Below are positions 28,677 through 37,592 of a stretch of 64,000 nt of DNA, piece by piece. The notes beneath the pieces are model-generated. The model was not told where the DNA came from. It did no database searches and was given only the letters and a program-made list of their open reading frames with translations. The stretch is from Lewinellaceae bacterium. GTDB taxonomy: Bacteria > Bacteroidota > Bacteroidia > Chitinophagales > Saprospiraceae. The first letter of the stretch is position 1; the number at the start of each line of letters is the position of its first letter. The stretch covers positions 1 to 64,000 of the forward strand of contig JADJSY010000036.1 of NCBI GenBank assembly GCA_016711435.1, written 5' to 3'. The position numbers were made by a program, and so were the translations under genes.

Positions 28677-28979
28677 TCAGCGTGTAGGTACCGATAGCAA
28701 ACCACAGGTATCATCTGTCAGGATGTTTGGCGTAGCATTATCACAGCGCATGTAAGCAGTGACTGACTGAACACTGGTAGTGCACAGAGATGAAATCGTA
28801 CGCGTCATATTGCTGAGGCCTGTCGCACCATTGACGCTGGTAGGAACGGTGGTGGAATATTCTACTGTATAAGTGGTACCGGGAGTGACGATTGCACCGA
28901 CAGCAGTCTCACGATCGTCCTGCCAGGCACCGAAAGAATCCGGCTGTGTTGCCGCCGCTGCAAACAGCGTCGTTGTCAT
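28677..28979 (-). CDS. Giant protein 2, short third piece
   Basis: 100 codons, of which the real reading starts about DSFGAWQDDRETAVGAIV and continues as an extracellular beta domain (TYTVEYSTTVPTSVNG, TSVQSVTAYMRCDN). It loses frame near 28690. A one-base correction gives TCGLAIGTYTLTVYPPVREP and leads into the 896-codon piece. It is not an independent gene. Confidence 0.6.
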   Translation of the reverse strand: MTTTLFAAAATQPDSFGAWQDDRETAVGAIVTPGTTYTVEYSTTVPTSVNGATGLSNMTRTISSLCTTSVQSVTAYMRCDNATPNILTDDTCGLLSVPTR

Positions 28980-31900
28980 TCGCGGCCTGAGGCGGATTTG
29001 CGCACATGCCGGAGCAATCCGGAGAAACGGTCACCGTGACCGAAGCCGAAGCGGTACAGGTGTTGGCAGCCGTAGTAGTAACTGTATAAATGGTGGTAGC
29101 AGTCACGTTGGATGCCAGCGGATTGAGGATGTTTGTCGCATCCAGGAAAGTAGCAGGACTCCAGAGGACCGTAGGCGCAGGCGGCGTAAAGGTGTAAATG
29201 GTGCCTGTTGGGAAATTCGCAGCCGAAGAAATGCCGGTATTTTCAGTGACAGAAGATACCGTAGAGGTATTGGCAGGGCTTAAAGGAGTAACACTTAAAA
29301 AATTACCCACACTTCCGGAAATACCAATGGAGGCAGTAGTGCTTGCCAATGCTGCACTGGTTGCCCCATAGATAAACTGTATCTCACCGGTAGCCTCATA
29401 CAGCAGCACTTGCATGGAAATGGTGGGATTAGTATTGCTTCCCGTACCACCCACATGCATGTTGGTCCATTCTATGGTTAACACTTGTGAACCAATAACA
29501 CCGGTGGTAGCATAAACAATAGTGCCCCCGATCAAATCATTATCGTCCCACAATGGGGCTATAACATTTGCATTACTGGCCAGTAAGTTCGTAAAACCAG
29601 GAGCAGTTGCACCTAATGCAAGGGCGCCATTTGTACTGACACTAAACGTAGTAAAGGTGGTGCCATTATAGTTAAACGTAAATCCGATAGGAATGGAAGT
29701 TTGGGTTCCATCATCACCTGTTGCGGTACTTAGAGTGCCCCCAACCAATTGTGTGAACGCACCACTTGAACCCGCAAAGGAATAAGTATTGGGCAGAGCA
29801 GTTGTAGGAACAACTGCCTGTAATTGAGAACTTCCTCCACAAGCCACAATACCCCCATCTGTCGCAGTAGCCGAAATGGTCGGCGGTGTAGCTACTGTAA
29901 TTGTAACCGTGGTAAAACCTGTACATCCATCCAAAGTACGTGCACCTGTGGCTGTATAGATAGTCGTGGAAGCGGGTGAAGCATTTACGATAGCTCCGGT
30001 CGCTACATCCAATCCCAAAGTCGGCAACCAAGCATAAGTATCAGCACCCGACGCCGTCAACGCGATAGCGGTACTGCCTGTACAGTATGTGGCACTCGGA
30101 GGTATAACAGCCACCGTTACGGGGTTAGAAATACAAGGATTTGGGTTAGTACCCGAAAACTCATCGGCGCCGATATCGGGGAAAGTGCCCGTGCCGACAT
30201 AGCCCGGATTGCCCTTACGGGTTTGGCTGTCGTAATCGTCGGTTATTCCGCTGACGTTCATGCCACCGCTTTCTGCCAGCGTATTGACGCTTGGATCGAT
30301 GTGCAGGAAATTTGCATTGGATCCGACCGTGCTTAAGAAGGTCGGGTTCTCCGTAACGGATTGTGCATCTCTGGGCGAAACAAAAGCCTGATAGGCCGCC
30401 AGGGTTTGAATGCCGGCTGTTCCGTCATAGAATATGACATTGGCTGCCCCGGGTGTGCCTGCATAAAACAGGTTATTGTTGGAAGCAGCACCATAAGAAG
30501 TAAGCGTTGTAGAGCTGCGCCGGTAAGCCGACGTAAAACCTAACGCCCCAGCTGGTGTAGACAGGTTGACAAAAATATTATTCTTCAACGTAAGCGTCGG
30601 CGTTGTGGACGCCGGAAATGGCGCTGGATCCGAACAATGCGCCGGGCTGGTAGCATTCAGATACACCGTATTATAATAGACATTTACTGTAGTACCACCG
30701 GTAATGTTAATACCAATCAACGGATTGGCTGCATTGGCCGATGGGGTACGCAGGTCGCCGATAATATTGTTCTGGATCGTAGTCGTCGTTCCTGCGGAAA
30801 CCAAAATACCGGATACCGTACCGGATGCATTGTTTGCTTCCAGGTTGTATATTTTATTTTTGGAAAATATTTGGGTAGTTCCTCCAGTAGTACTTGAAAT
30901 ACCGGTAACCGCAGAAGCGCCGGTACTGCTTAAGGTATGAACGGTATTTTGCGAAAAAGTTTGTGTACCGGAAGAGGATGTGATGCCAGTGATAGCACCG
31001 GCGCTTGTAATACTGCTGACGAGATTTCCAGACACCGTTGCGGAACCACTAAAAGATACGTCCAAACCAGTAATGGCGCTTGTTCCGCCGATCCAGTTGC
31101 TGAAAGTATTATTGGTAACCGTTTTGATAAGCGAACCGCCATCGGTGCTTGCCCATCCGGCAATAGTTGTGGCGCCGGTAACAGTAATATTGGAGAAGTT
31201 ATTACCGGTGTTGCTTTCATTCACCGTAGCCCCGGATGTACCAAAGGAGAAGTATAATGTTACCGTGCCACCCGCCCCGGTTTTGTTAAAGGCGGTTACG
31301 ATCGAGTTGTTGTTGATATTACCCACGCCATTAGTGGGGCGGGTCCAGTTACTGGAAATAAAAGTAAATGAACCGGTTGAACTGGACGTAATGTTGGTAA
31401 ACGTGTTGTTGTTTATATTATGGTTAAGCGGTCCCGCAGTCGAACTACCTGCTTGTAAAATGGCAGTTATAGACCCTGTAGCAGCCGCTATGGTGTGATT
31501 CAGGGCAGTAAAATTATTATTATTAATATTGGTCGTAGAAGTTATAGAGCTGGTAGTTGTCTCCACAGAGATGCCATTGATTGTTCCGGCCAACACATGG
31601 CTGGTTATGGCAAGCGTATTATTATTAATGTTGTTGGTAAAGGTACCTGTTGGTTGATTCGAGGCAGCTGGGACGAAGATACCCCGCAAAGTGCCGGAGG
31701 TCACGCCGCTTGCACTGCTCGAACTCGTGATGCTATTAAAAGAAACCGTATAGTTTTTTGTGTTCCGTACAAGGATACCATATACAGTAGCGGAAACATT
31801 CGCGTAACCAGAAAACGTTCCTGTAGTTCCATAATTGGTGATAGTATTGGCATTGGGTGCAGTACCACCGATTTCCAATCCATCGTTGTGATCTGCCGCG

Positions 31901-32145
31901 GCAGTCGGCCCAACAATTGCAATACCCTGGTTGACGTTGCTGATGGCGTTTCCATAAATTTTCAGGCCGCTATTACCACCTGCTGCGGTGGTTGCAGTGG
32001 CTAAAGTTGTCACAGAGGTAGCAGTGTGCGTAGAATTGCTGTATATCCCGAATGTATTCTGGTACACCCTGTTCAGCGAGATCGTATTGTTCTGGATCGT
32101 GCAGTTTTGGGCGCCATTGGTACTGGTAGCATACAACAAAGCCAC
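28909..32145 (-). CDS. Giant protein 2, second piece: beta-helix and Ig/PKD-like domains
   Basis: 1,078 codons. Roughly residues 1-620 are short repeats of N/T/S-rich beta strands and NNN turns (for example NNNTFTNITSSSTGSF), as in parallel beta-helices. About 640-720 is a bacterial Ig/PKD-like segment (ATYCTGSTAIALTASGADTY). About 740-1000 is a globular beta domain (SIPIGFTFNYNGTTFTTFSV, SVSTNGALALG, APLWDDND) like domains found in secreted Bacteroidota proteins. The piece ends out of frame after SGGNTA; removing one G near 28943 gives SGGNTADSFGAWQDDRE and continues in the next piece. Confidence 0.7.
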   Translation of the reverse strand: MALLYATSTNGAQNCTIQNNTISLNRVYQNTFGIYSNSTHTATSVTTLATATTAAGGNSGLKIYGNAISNVNQGIAIVGPTAAADHNDGLEIGGTAPNANTITNYGTTGTFSGYANVSATVYGILVRNTKNYTVSFNSITSSSSASGVTSGTLRGIFVPAASNQPTGTFTNNINNNTLAITSHVLAGTINGISVETTTSSITSTTNINNNNFTALNHTIAAATGSITAILQAGSSTAGPLNHNINNNTFTNITSSSTGSFTFISSNWTRPTNGVGNINNNSIVTAFNKTGAGGTVTLYFSFGTSGATVNESNTGNNFSNITVTGATTIAGWASTDGGSLIKTVTNNTFSNWIGGTSAITGLDVSFSGSATVSGNLVSSITSAGAITGITSSSGTQTFSQNTVHTLSSTGASAVTGISSTTGGTTQIFSKNKIYNLEANNASGTVSGILVSAGTTTTIQNNIIGDLRTPSANAANPLIGINITGGTTVNVYYNTVYLNATSPAHCSDPAPFPASTTPTLTLKNNIFVNLSTPAGALGFTSAYRRSSTTLTSYGAASNNNLFYAGTPGAANVIFYDGTAGIQTLAAYQAFVSPRDAQSVTENPTFLSTVGSNANFLHIDPSVNTLAESGGMNVSGITDDYDSQTRKGNPGYVGTGTFPDIGADEFSGTNPNPCISNPVTVAVIPPSATYCTGSTAIALTASGADTYAWLPTLGLDVATGAIVNASPASTTIYTATGARTLDGCTGFTTVTITVATPPTISATATDGGIVACGGSSQLQAVVPTTALPNTYSFAGSSGAFTQLVGGTLSTATGDDGTQTSIPIGFTFNYNGTTFTTFSVSTNGALALGATAPGFTNLLASNANVIAPLWDDNDLIGGTIVYATTGVIGSQVLTIEWTNMHVGGTGSNTNPTISMQVLLYEATGEIQFIYGATSAALASTTASIGISGSVGNFLSVTPLSPANTSTVSSVTENTGISSAANFPTGTIYTFTPPAPTVLWSPATFLDATNILNPLASNVTATTIYTVTTTAANTCTASASVTVTVSPDCSGMCANPPQAANDNDAVCSGGNTAGFFRCLAGRS

Positions 32146-32665
32146 CCCACTCCGTCATATTATTGGTGCCTGCGGCAGTCGTGAGGTTGGCTGCATTTTC
32201 CTGCATGGTAAATCCCGTGATGGTCACGAAATCTGCTCCAACGATTTTGAAAATGGCGTCGTTCAGGAGGCCTGAAGCCTGCGGCGTGAAAGCCGTGATG
32301 GTATTGCCGTTGCCCTGGATCGTGATCTGATCGGCTAACGTACCCGTGGCAGTGATGGCGTACCCGCCTGCCGGAGCAGTCTGCGGGTTGCCTGCTGACA
32401 GGTTTATGGTAACACCCCCTGCGCCGACACCTTGCGTATTTAGATCAGTGATGGCCGCAGCAAGGTCTGGATAAGACCCAGGGATGTTTAAGGTCCCAGT
32501 CAATTGTGCCTGGAGGCTGTTCAGGCCTGCAGTTGACAGCACAATGCTTACCAAAATCAACATGCGCGTGGCAAAATTGATGCTGGAAGATTTGCCCCAA
32601 GAAAGTGAATGAAGGTACAATTTGCTCATTTTCATGAATTTAAGATTACAGGAATACAGTGACAA
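31973..32665 (-). CDS. Giant protein 2, N-terminal piece: signal peptide and start of beta-helix
   Basis: 230 codons from the first Met; the first 10-12 residues are probably untranslated leader. The signal peptide core is RMLILVSIVLSTAGLNSLQAQ. The mature protein begins LTGTLNIPGSYPDLAAAITD, typical of secreted right-handed beta-helix proteins (pectate-lyase/NosD-like folds). The frame is lost after NNMTEWGG: adding one G to the GGGG run near 32147 gives TEWGVALLYATSTNGAQNC, continuing into the next piece. Confidence 0.7.
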   Translation of the reverse strand: MSLYSCNLKFMKMSKLYLHSLSWGKSSSINFATRMLILVSIVLSTAGLNSLQAQLTGTLNIPGSYPDLAAAITDLNTQGVGAGGVTINLSAGNPQTAPAGGYAITATGTLADQITIQGNGNTITAFTPQASGLLNDAIFKIVGADFVTITGFTMQENAANLTTAAGTNNMTEWGGFVVCYQYQWRPKLHDPEQYDLAEQGVPEYIRDIQQFYAHCYLCDNFSHCNHRSRW

Positions 32666-33243
32666 ACCAGATTATAACACAATAAACCCCGGCGCAGAAC
32701 GCCGCAGTTAATTATCAAATTGGTGTGGATCGAAGGCAAAAAACCATACCCGGTAAGGGTTCGGAAAATTTCGCTTCAATGCAATAAATCAGCCTTAATG
32801 AGATGTGACTTTGGTACGGTATCTAACCTGCCGGAAAATGGAAATCCCGAAAGCGGCACACGATTGTGTGCACAGATGCTTGGGTAAAAAGGCAGGACGG
32901 TACGAGCAAAAAAGTCATGAGTACTATTACGGTGTAAACGGATTAGGTATAAAACTGGGCAAACATACATACATTTATTTCATTCGGTTGTTTTTTTCAT
33001 TTCTTTTTTACGGATTCGTATAACAGGATTCACCCGGAATGGAAAGCAGGTAGTGACTATCCGAACCAAAAGACTGCCACAACTGCCGCCTGCCTGTTCA
33101 AACCTGACAGCATACGCCGGAGCGTCTGAAAAAATGGCAGGAAAACCTGCATGGCACGAAGTCTGATAAAGGAGCTGTGTCCGCAGAAAATTCTGTTTTG
33201 CGGCCTCTAAACTTGTTTCACCAAAACATAAATATCTAAAAGT
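32666..33243. other. Intergenic region 32666-33243
   Basis: Divergent spacer between giant gene 2 and groES. I see no gene, tRNA or CIRCE-type operator (TTAGCACTC/GAGTGCTAA). A weak -7 like sequence TAAACTTG (33218) lies just upstream of groES but lacks a matching -33 TTTG. Confidence 0.5.
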
Positions 33244-33507
33244 ATGAAACCAATCGCTGACCGTGTGATTATCAAGCCCGCTCCAGCCGACGAGAAGACC
33301 AAAGGTGGTATCATTATTCCCGATACTGCCAAGGAAAAACCACAACGTGGTGAGGTCGTCGCAGTAGGCCCGGGCAAAGACGGAAATATGATGACTGTAA
33401 CCGCAGGCGACATCGTGCTGTATGGCAAATACGCAGGACAGGAAATCTCCTACGAAGGCCAGGACTACCTGATTATGCGTGAAGACGATATCCTCGTCAT
33501 TATTTAA
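33244..33507 (+). CDS. groES: Co-chaperonin GroES
   Basis: 87 residues, slightly shorter than the usual ~95. MKPIADRVIIKPAPADEKTK opens the conserved beta-barrel, followed by the mobile loop with GGIIIPDTAKEKPQRGEVVA. The end is YEGQDYLIMREDDILVII. It forms the heptameric lid of the GroEL folding chamber in the cytoplasm. The neighbour 198 bases downstream is groEL on the same strand, the usual operon order, although this spacing is longer than typical and is filled with short-period repeats. No CIRCE element was seen upstream. Confidence 0.97.
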   Translation: MKPIADRVIIKPAPADEKTKGGIIIPDTAKEKPQRGEVVAVGPGKDGNMMTVTAGDIVLYGKYAGQEISYEGQDYLIMREDDILVII

Positions 33508-33528
33508 AGGAATTGAGGCTAATGTTAT

Positions 33529-33667
33529 GTAAGTAGTTATCCGTTATTAGTTATTGGTTATTCGTGCTGACAATCAAGCATTACCACCAATTTAATCTAA
33601 ACTAATATTGACATACTACCTTATAAACCATAAACCTATAAACTATCAACCCATAAACCCATAAACC
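33529..33667. repeat. Short-period repeats between groES and groEL (GTTATYAG and ATAAACC families)
   Basis: About 33533-33562 holds GTTATCC/GTTATTA/GTTATTG units. About 33620-33667 holds six or seven ATAAACC-type units (the complement of GGTTTATG). The two halves belong to different families and do not pair with each other, unlike the inverted-repeat versions elsewhere. They lie in the presumed groES-groEL transcript leader. Confidence 0.65.
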
Positions 33668-33705
33668 TCTTTACTCATTCATTCTAACATTCATTATTCG
33701 AACAT

Positions 33706-35349
33706 ATGTCTGCCAAGCAAATCAGCTTTAATACAGAAGCACGCGAGAAACTCAAAGAAGGCGTCGACGCCCTTTCCAATGCGGTGAAAGTCACCCTCGG
33801 CCCAAAAGGCCGCAACGTGGTTATTCAAAAATCTTTCGGCGCGCCGATCATCACCAAAGACGGTGTGACAGTCGCCAAAGAAGTCGAACTCGAAGACCCC
33901 ATCGCGAACATGGGCGCTCAAATGGTGAAAGAAGTGGCCAGCAAAACTGCCGATGCGGCAGGTGACGGTACCACGACCGCTACCGTTCTGGCACAAGCCA
34001 TCGTGACTGCCGGTCTGAAAAACGTAGCCGCCGGTTCCAACCCGATGGACCTGAAACGCGGTATCGACAAAGCCGTTAAAACCATTGTGGCCGATCTGAA
34101 AAAACAAACCGAGCAAATCGGCGAAGATTTTGGTAAAATCCAGCAAGTGGCTGCTATTTCTGCCAACAACGACGAAACCATCGGTACCCTGATCGCCGAC
34201 GCCATGAAACGCGTCAGCAAAGACGGCGTTATCACGGTAGAAGAAGCCAAAGGTACCGACACTTATATGGATGAAGTCATCGGTATGCAGTTCGACCGCG
34301 GTTACCTCAGCCCCTATTTCATTACGGATGCCGAAAAAATGGTAGCCGATTATGAAAACCCATACCTGCTGATTACTGATAAAAAAATCAGCAACATGCA
34401 GGACCTGGTACCAGTGCTCGAAAAGAGCCTGCAAACCGGTCGCCCGCTGCTGATTATCGCAGAAGACGTCGACAGCCAGGCATTAGGCGTATTAGTAGTG
34501 AACCGCCTGCGCGCCGGCCTGAAAGTGGTAGCCGTGAAAGCCCCGGGCTTCGGCGACCGCCGCAAAGCCATGCTCGAAGACATCGCCGTCCTCACCGGCG
34601 CTACCGTCATCAGCGAAGAACAAGGCTACAAACTTGAAAACGCCGGCCTCGAACACCTCGGCTCCTGCGAGCGCATCACTGTCGACAAAGACAACACCAC
34701 CGTAGTAGGCGGTAAAGGCAATGCTGCCGATATCAAAGCCCGCATCGGCCAGATCAAACAACAAATCGAATCCACAACCAGCGATTACGACCGCGAGAAA
34801 CTCCAGGAACGTCTTGCCAAACTGGCAGGCGGTGTGGCAGTTCTCTACATCGGCGCCGCTACCGAAGTGGAAATGAAAGAGAAAAAAGACCGCGTCGACG
34901 ACGCCCTGCACGCTACCCGTGCCGCTATCGAAGAAGGTATCGTTCCGGGCGGCGGCGTAGCCCTCGTGCGCGCCATCAACAGCCTGAAAGATATGAACGG
35001 CGTGAACGAAGACGAAACTTTCGGTATCGCTATCGTGCGCAAATCACTGGAAGCCCCTATCCGTATCATCGCTGAAAATGCAGGTGTGGATGGATCGCTG
35101 GTCTTCCACAAAGTATTGGATGGCAAAGGCGATTTCGGCTACAATGCCCGCACCAATGTGTACGAAGACCTGAAAAAAGCGGGTATCATCGACCCGACGA
35201 AAGTAACCCGCGTCGCATTGGAAAATGCAGCTTCTATCGCAGGCCTGGTGCTGACTACCGAGTGCGTCATCAATGACAAACCGGAGAAAAAAGCAGGCGG
35301 CGGCGGCCATGGTCACCCGGATATGGGCGGCATGGGCGGCATGATGTAA
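33706..35349 (+). CDS. groEL: Chaperonin GroEL
   Basis: 547 residues, the usual length. It begins MSAKQISFNTEAREKLKEGV, with ATP-site motifs TLGPKGRNVV (about 30-39) and GDGTTTATVLAQ (about 86-97), the apical-domain KAPGFGDRRKAML, and EEGIVPGGGVALVRA in the lower equatorial domain. It ends in the flexible Gly-Met tail MGGMGGMM. Two stacked rings fold non-native proteins together with GroES. It is fully intact, unlike many neighbours. An intrinsic terminator follows at 35416. Confidence 0.98.
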   Translation: MSAKQISFNTEAREKLKEGVDALSNAVKVTLGPKGRNVVIQKSFGAPIITKDGVTVAKEVELEDPIANMGAQMVKEVASKTADAAGDGTTTATVLAQAIVTAGLKNVAAGSNPMDLKRGIDKAVKTIVADLKKQTEQIGEDFGKIQQVAAISANNDETIGTLIADAMKRVSKDGVITVEEAKGTDTYMDEVIGMQFDRGYLSPYFITDAEKMVADYENPYLLITDKKISNMQDLVPVLEKSLQTGRPLLIIAEDVDSQALGVLVVNRLRAGLKVVAVKAPGFGDRRKAMLEDIAVLTGATVISEEQGYKLENAGLEHLGSCERITVDKDNTTVVGGKGNAADIKARIGQIKQQIESTTSDYDREKLQERLAKLAGGVAVLYIGAATEVEMKEKKDRVDDALHATRAAIEEGIVPGGGVALVRAINSLKDMNGVNEDETFGIAIVRKSLEAPIRIIAENAGVDGSLVFHKVLDGKGDFGYNARTNVYEDLKKAGIIDPTKVTRVALENAASIAGLVLTTECVINDKPEKKAGGGGHGHPDMGGMGGMM

Positions 35350-35415
35350 TGAGTTATTAGTTATCCGTTATTGGTTATCTGTGTTGATAATCAGGCAACT
35401 GCACTATGAATAAAG

Positions 35416-35446
35416 AAGGGTGCTATCGAAAGGTAGCGCCCTTTTT
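35416..35446 (+). terminator. Intrinsic terminator after groEL
   Basis: Stem AAGGGTGCTA / TAGCGCCCTT around a short TCGAAAGG-type loop, followed by TTTTT, 67 bases past the groEL stop. Confidence 0.85.
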
Positions 35447-35577
35447 ATTAACTTGGAAATTGAACATTGGTCATTGAACATTGAACATTATGGAAATTTG
35501 TAACTGGTTAGCATAGGGGCCAATCGTGAAAAACAATATTTGCACTTTTGCTCGGGCAGATCCTTCGCTACGCTGCT

Positions 35578-35641
35578 AATGAACCGCCCGTTTTAGTGAG
35601 GCGGTGACTGGCAGTCACCGCCTCACTTCTTTCGGTTCATT
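35578..35641. repeat. Palindrome with GC-rich core
   Basis: The outer arms AATGAACCG / CGGTTCATT and inner arms GTGAGGCGGTGACT / AGTCACCGCCTCAC fold into one nested hairpin. There is no T-run, so it is not a canonical terminator. Confidence 0.7.
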
Positions 35642-35771
35642 CAGTTTGATCGATGCCGAAGGCGGCGTGCCGCCTCAGGAGTAGCGCCTGATTAACTTCC
35701 AATGGATACTGCAAAGGAAGCGCTGAACAGAACCCGCGTTATTTTGTTTGATTTTCTCACAAAAACAAGCC

Positions 35772-36479
35772 ATGAAATTTAAACAAAAAAACTACCTGAT
35801 CGTCGGCGCTTCCTCCGGCATCGGCCGGGAAATTGCCCGTCAACTTTCCATAGAAGGCGCCTCCGTCTGGACGGTAAGCCGACACCCCTCCCCCGATGCC
35901 GCCCCCGGCGAAACATGGACGGAATCCGACGTGACAGCCGCTGATTTTTCTTTGGGTGAATTGCCGGAAGTTTTACACGGGCTGGTGTACTGCCCCGGTA
36001 GCATCAACCTCAAACCTTTTCATCGTATCAGCGCGGAAGATTTTCGCAAAGAACTGGAAATCAATACAGTGGGTGCTTTTCGTGCTATTCAAATGGCGCT
36101 CCCAGCCTTAAAAAAAGGAAACGGCCTGGCATCTGTGTTGCTGTTTTCAACCGTTGCCGTTCAGACAGGCATGCCTTTTCACGCAGGCATCGCGGCTGCC
36201 AAAGGCGCCCTGGAAGGACTCTCCCGCGCATTGGCCGCCGAACTGGCGCCCGGCATCCGGGTCAATTGTATCGCCCCTTCCCTGACCGACACGCCGCTCG
36301 CGGCAGGCTTGCTCAGTTCGGACGAAAAACGCCAGAACGCTGCCAACCGACACCCCCTGCGCCGCATTGGCAGCACGGAAGACATGGCAGCGGCTGCCTT
36401 GTTCCTGCTGTCCGATCAGGCAGGATTTATCACCGGGCAGGTGTTGCATGTGGATGGCGGAATGGGCGCCATAAAGTAG
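35772..36479 (+). CDS. Short-chain dehydrogenase/reductase (SDR)-like protein lacking the catalytic Tyr
   Basis: About 235 residues from MKFKQKNYLIVGASSGIG at 35772; an earlier ATG at 35748 adds eight unlikely residues. The Rossmann NAD(P) motif GASSGIG lies at about 11-17. The later region has RVNCIAPSLTDTPLA and a C-terminal GQVLHVDGG, all standard for classical SDRs. In the active-site region the sequence is FHAGIAAAKGALEG: the Lys of YxxxK is present, but the Tyr position holds Ile. It may belong to an SDR subgroup without the canonical Tyr, so its redox activity is uncertain. It stands between groEL and a DUF1080 gene with no clear pathway partner. Confidence 0.85.
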   Translation: MKFKQKNYLIVGASSGIGREIARQLSIEGASVWTVSRHPSPDAAPGETWTESDVTAADFSLGELPEVLHGLVYCPGSINLKPFHRISAEDFRKELEINTVGAFRAIQMALPALKKGNGLASVLLFSTVAVQTGMPFHAGIAAAKGALEGLSRALAAELAPGIRVNCIAPSLTDTPLAAGLLSSDEKRQNAANRHPLRRIGSTEDMAAAALFLLSDQAGFITGQVLHVDGGMGAIK

Positions 36480-36498
36480 TTATGAGTTATGAGTTATG

Positions 36499-36619
36499 GT
36501 AACTGTTTAGCCGGTGGGATGGAGAGCGGAATTTATTCCGCCTTTTAAAGATTGCTAAAAGGAACAGCCTTAAAAGGCGGAATAAATTCCACCCTCCATC
36601 CCACCGGCTAAACAGTTAC
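36499..36619. repeat. Near-perfect ~50-bp-arm inverted repeat
   Basis: The left arm starts GTAACTGTTTAGCCGGTGGG and reads to GGCGGAAT-type sequence; the right arm is its near-exact complement, ending CCGGCTAAACAGTTAC. A ~20-base loop separates them. GAGTTAT units precede it (36483-36498). It lies between the SDR and DUF1080 genes on the same strand and could end the SDR transcript, though it has no T-run. Confidence 0.8.
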
Positions 36620-36687
36620 GATTTTTTTAATAAAGCGGCATTAAATATGAATAGTTTTGTCGCTATAACAAGGACAAAACAATCGAA

Positions 36688-37408
36688 ATGCCCAACAACA
36701 TCCTCCTGACTATTGCCGCAGCAGTTGCGTTCGCAAGCTGCGCGCCCCGGACAACTAACGCTTCGGCTGAAAAAAGTATGACCGCAGGTCAAACGGCTAC
36801 GCCTGTCAGCCTGTTCAACGGCAAAAACCTCGACGGCTGGCATACAGACGTGCCGGATATGGATAAAAACCCTGACCTGGCAAGCCCGTTTTGTGGTCAG
36901 AAATGGCCTGTTGGTGAGTCTCGGCAACCCCAAAGGCCATTTGATTACCAATGAGATATACCAGAATTACCGGCTCGAAGTGGAATATCGCTTCTCCGCC
37001 GTACCCGGCAACTGCGGTGTCCTGATCCACGCTTCCACGCCGCGCGCCCTGTACAGCATGTTCCCCCAATCGCTGGAAGTACAGATGCAGCACGAAAACG
37101 CCGGCGATTTCTGGTGCATCCGCGAAGATATTACCGTGCCGGATATGGAAAAAAGACGCGGTCCGAAAGAAAAATGGGGAACCGGGGAAGGAAAAGAACG
37201 CCGCATCCTCAACCTCACAGACGGCTCTGAAAAACCGGCTGGCGAATGGAATACGATGGTGATAGAATGCCTCGGCAATGAGGTGAAAGTCTGGGTCAAC
37301 GACATCTTGGTCAACCACGGTACAAACTGTACGGCTTCCAAGGGCCGGATCGCCCTGCAGGCGGAGGGGGCGGAAGTGGAGTTTAGGAAAGTTGTTATTG
37401 GTTATTAG
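36688..37408 (+). CDS. DUF1080 (3-keto-disaccharide hydrolase family) lipoprotein, one frameshift
   Basis: Two frames make one protein of about 240 residues: 36688-~36893 and then ~36893-37408. The N-terminus is a lipoprotein signal with lipobox AFASC at about residues 14-18. The first frame has VSLFNGKNLDGWHTD; the second has NEIYQNYRLEVEYRFS, GNCGVLIHAS, QSLEVQMQHENAGDFWCI and GEWNTMVIECLG, all typical of DUF1080 concanavalin-like beta-sandwiches. Reducing the TTTT near 36890 to TTT gives SPFVVRNGLLVSLGNPKGHL. The family acts on 3-keto glycosides or is found in sugar-related surface proteins. The last codons and TAG stop are built from the adjoining GTTATTA repeat. Confidence 0.8.
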
Positions 37409-37583
37409 TTATCAGTTATCAGTTATCAGTTATCAGTGTGAAAGCGTTTGGTATCAGTTTGGAGTTTGGTATGTGTTTTTACAAGCTCCAAAGGGTGGAA
37501 ATAACATGCCAAACTCCAAACTGATACCAAACGCTTCCACACTGATAACTGATAACTGATAACCGATAACTAATAACCGATGA
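37394..37583. repeat. GTTATCA inverted repeat between convergent genes (family B)
   Basis: The left arm has GTTATTG, GTTATTA and then four GTTATCA units, followed by a unique part that includes CGTTTGGTATCAGTTTGGAG. After a ~30-base loop the complement appears, ending in TGATAAC/CGATAAC/TAATAAC units up to 37580. It overlaps the DUF1080 stop codon and ends 10 bases from the korB stop, so it could terminate both converging transcripts. Confidence 0.85.
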
Positions 37584-37592
37584 CCAATCCCC

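Larger units (their letters stand above)
20629..32665 (-). other. Giant T9SS surface protein 2: whole locus, several reading-frame pieces
   Basis: About 4,000 codons as one gene. The most likely start is ATG 32635 or 32629 (MSKLYLHSLSWGKSS, then a hydrophobic signal ending SLQAQ). Order: signal peptide, right-handed beta-helix repeats rich in NNN/TxT turns, Ig/PKD-like segments, about three repeated ~250-residue modules, a P-domain-like segment, HYR-like Cys-rich segments, a dockerin-like pair, a cohesin-like domain, and a T9SS sorting domain. Frame breaks occur near 32147, 28940, 28690, 26025 and 22025, each restored by a one-base change, mostly in a short homopolymer. Its 3' ~3.7 kb is paralogous to giant gene 1. 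Confidence 0.8.
35350..35771. other. Intergenic region 35350-35771
   Basis: Directly after the groEL stop come GTTATTA/GTTATCC/GTTATTG repeat units (35352-35380), then the groEL terminator, then a palindrome at 35578-35641 (AATGAACCG...GTGAGGCGGTGACT / AGTCACCGCCTCAC...CGGTTCATT) and a short GGCGGCGTGCCGCC hairpin near 35661. No gene was recognised. Confidence 0.6.

Noticed and set aside
33600..33670. Possible CRISPR array from regular ATAAACC repeats
   Set aside because: Repeats are only 7-8 bases with no spacers of even length and no cas genes nearby.
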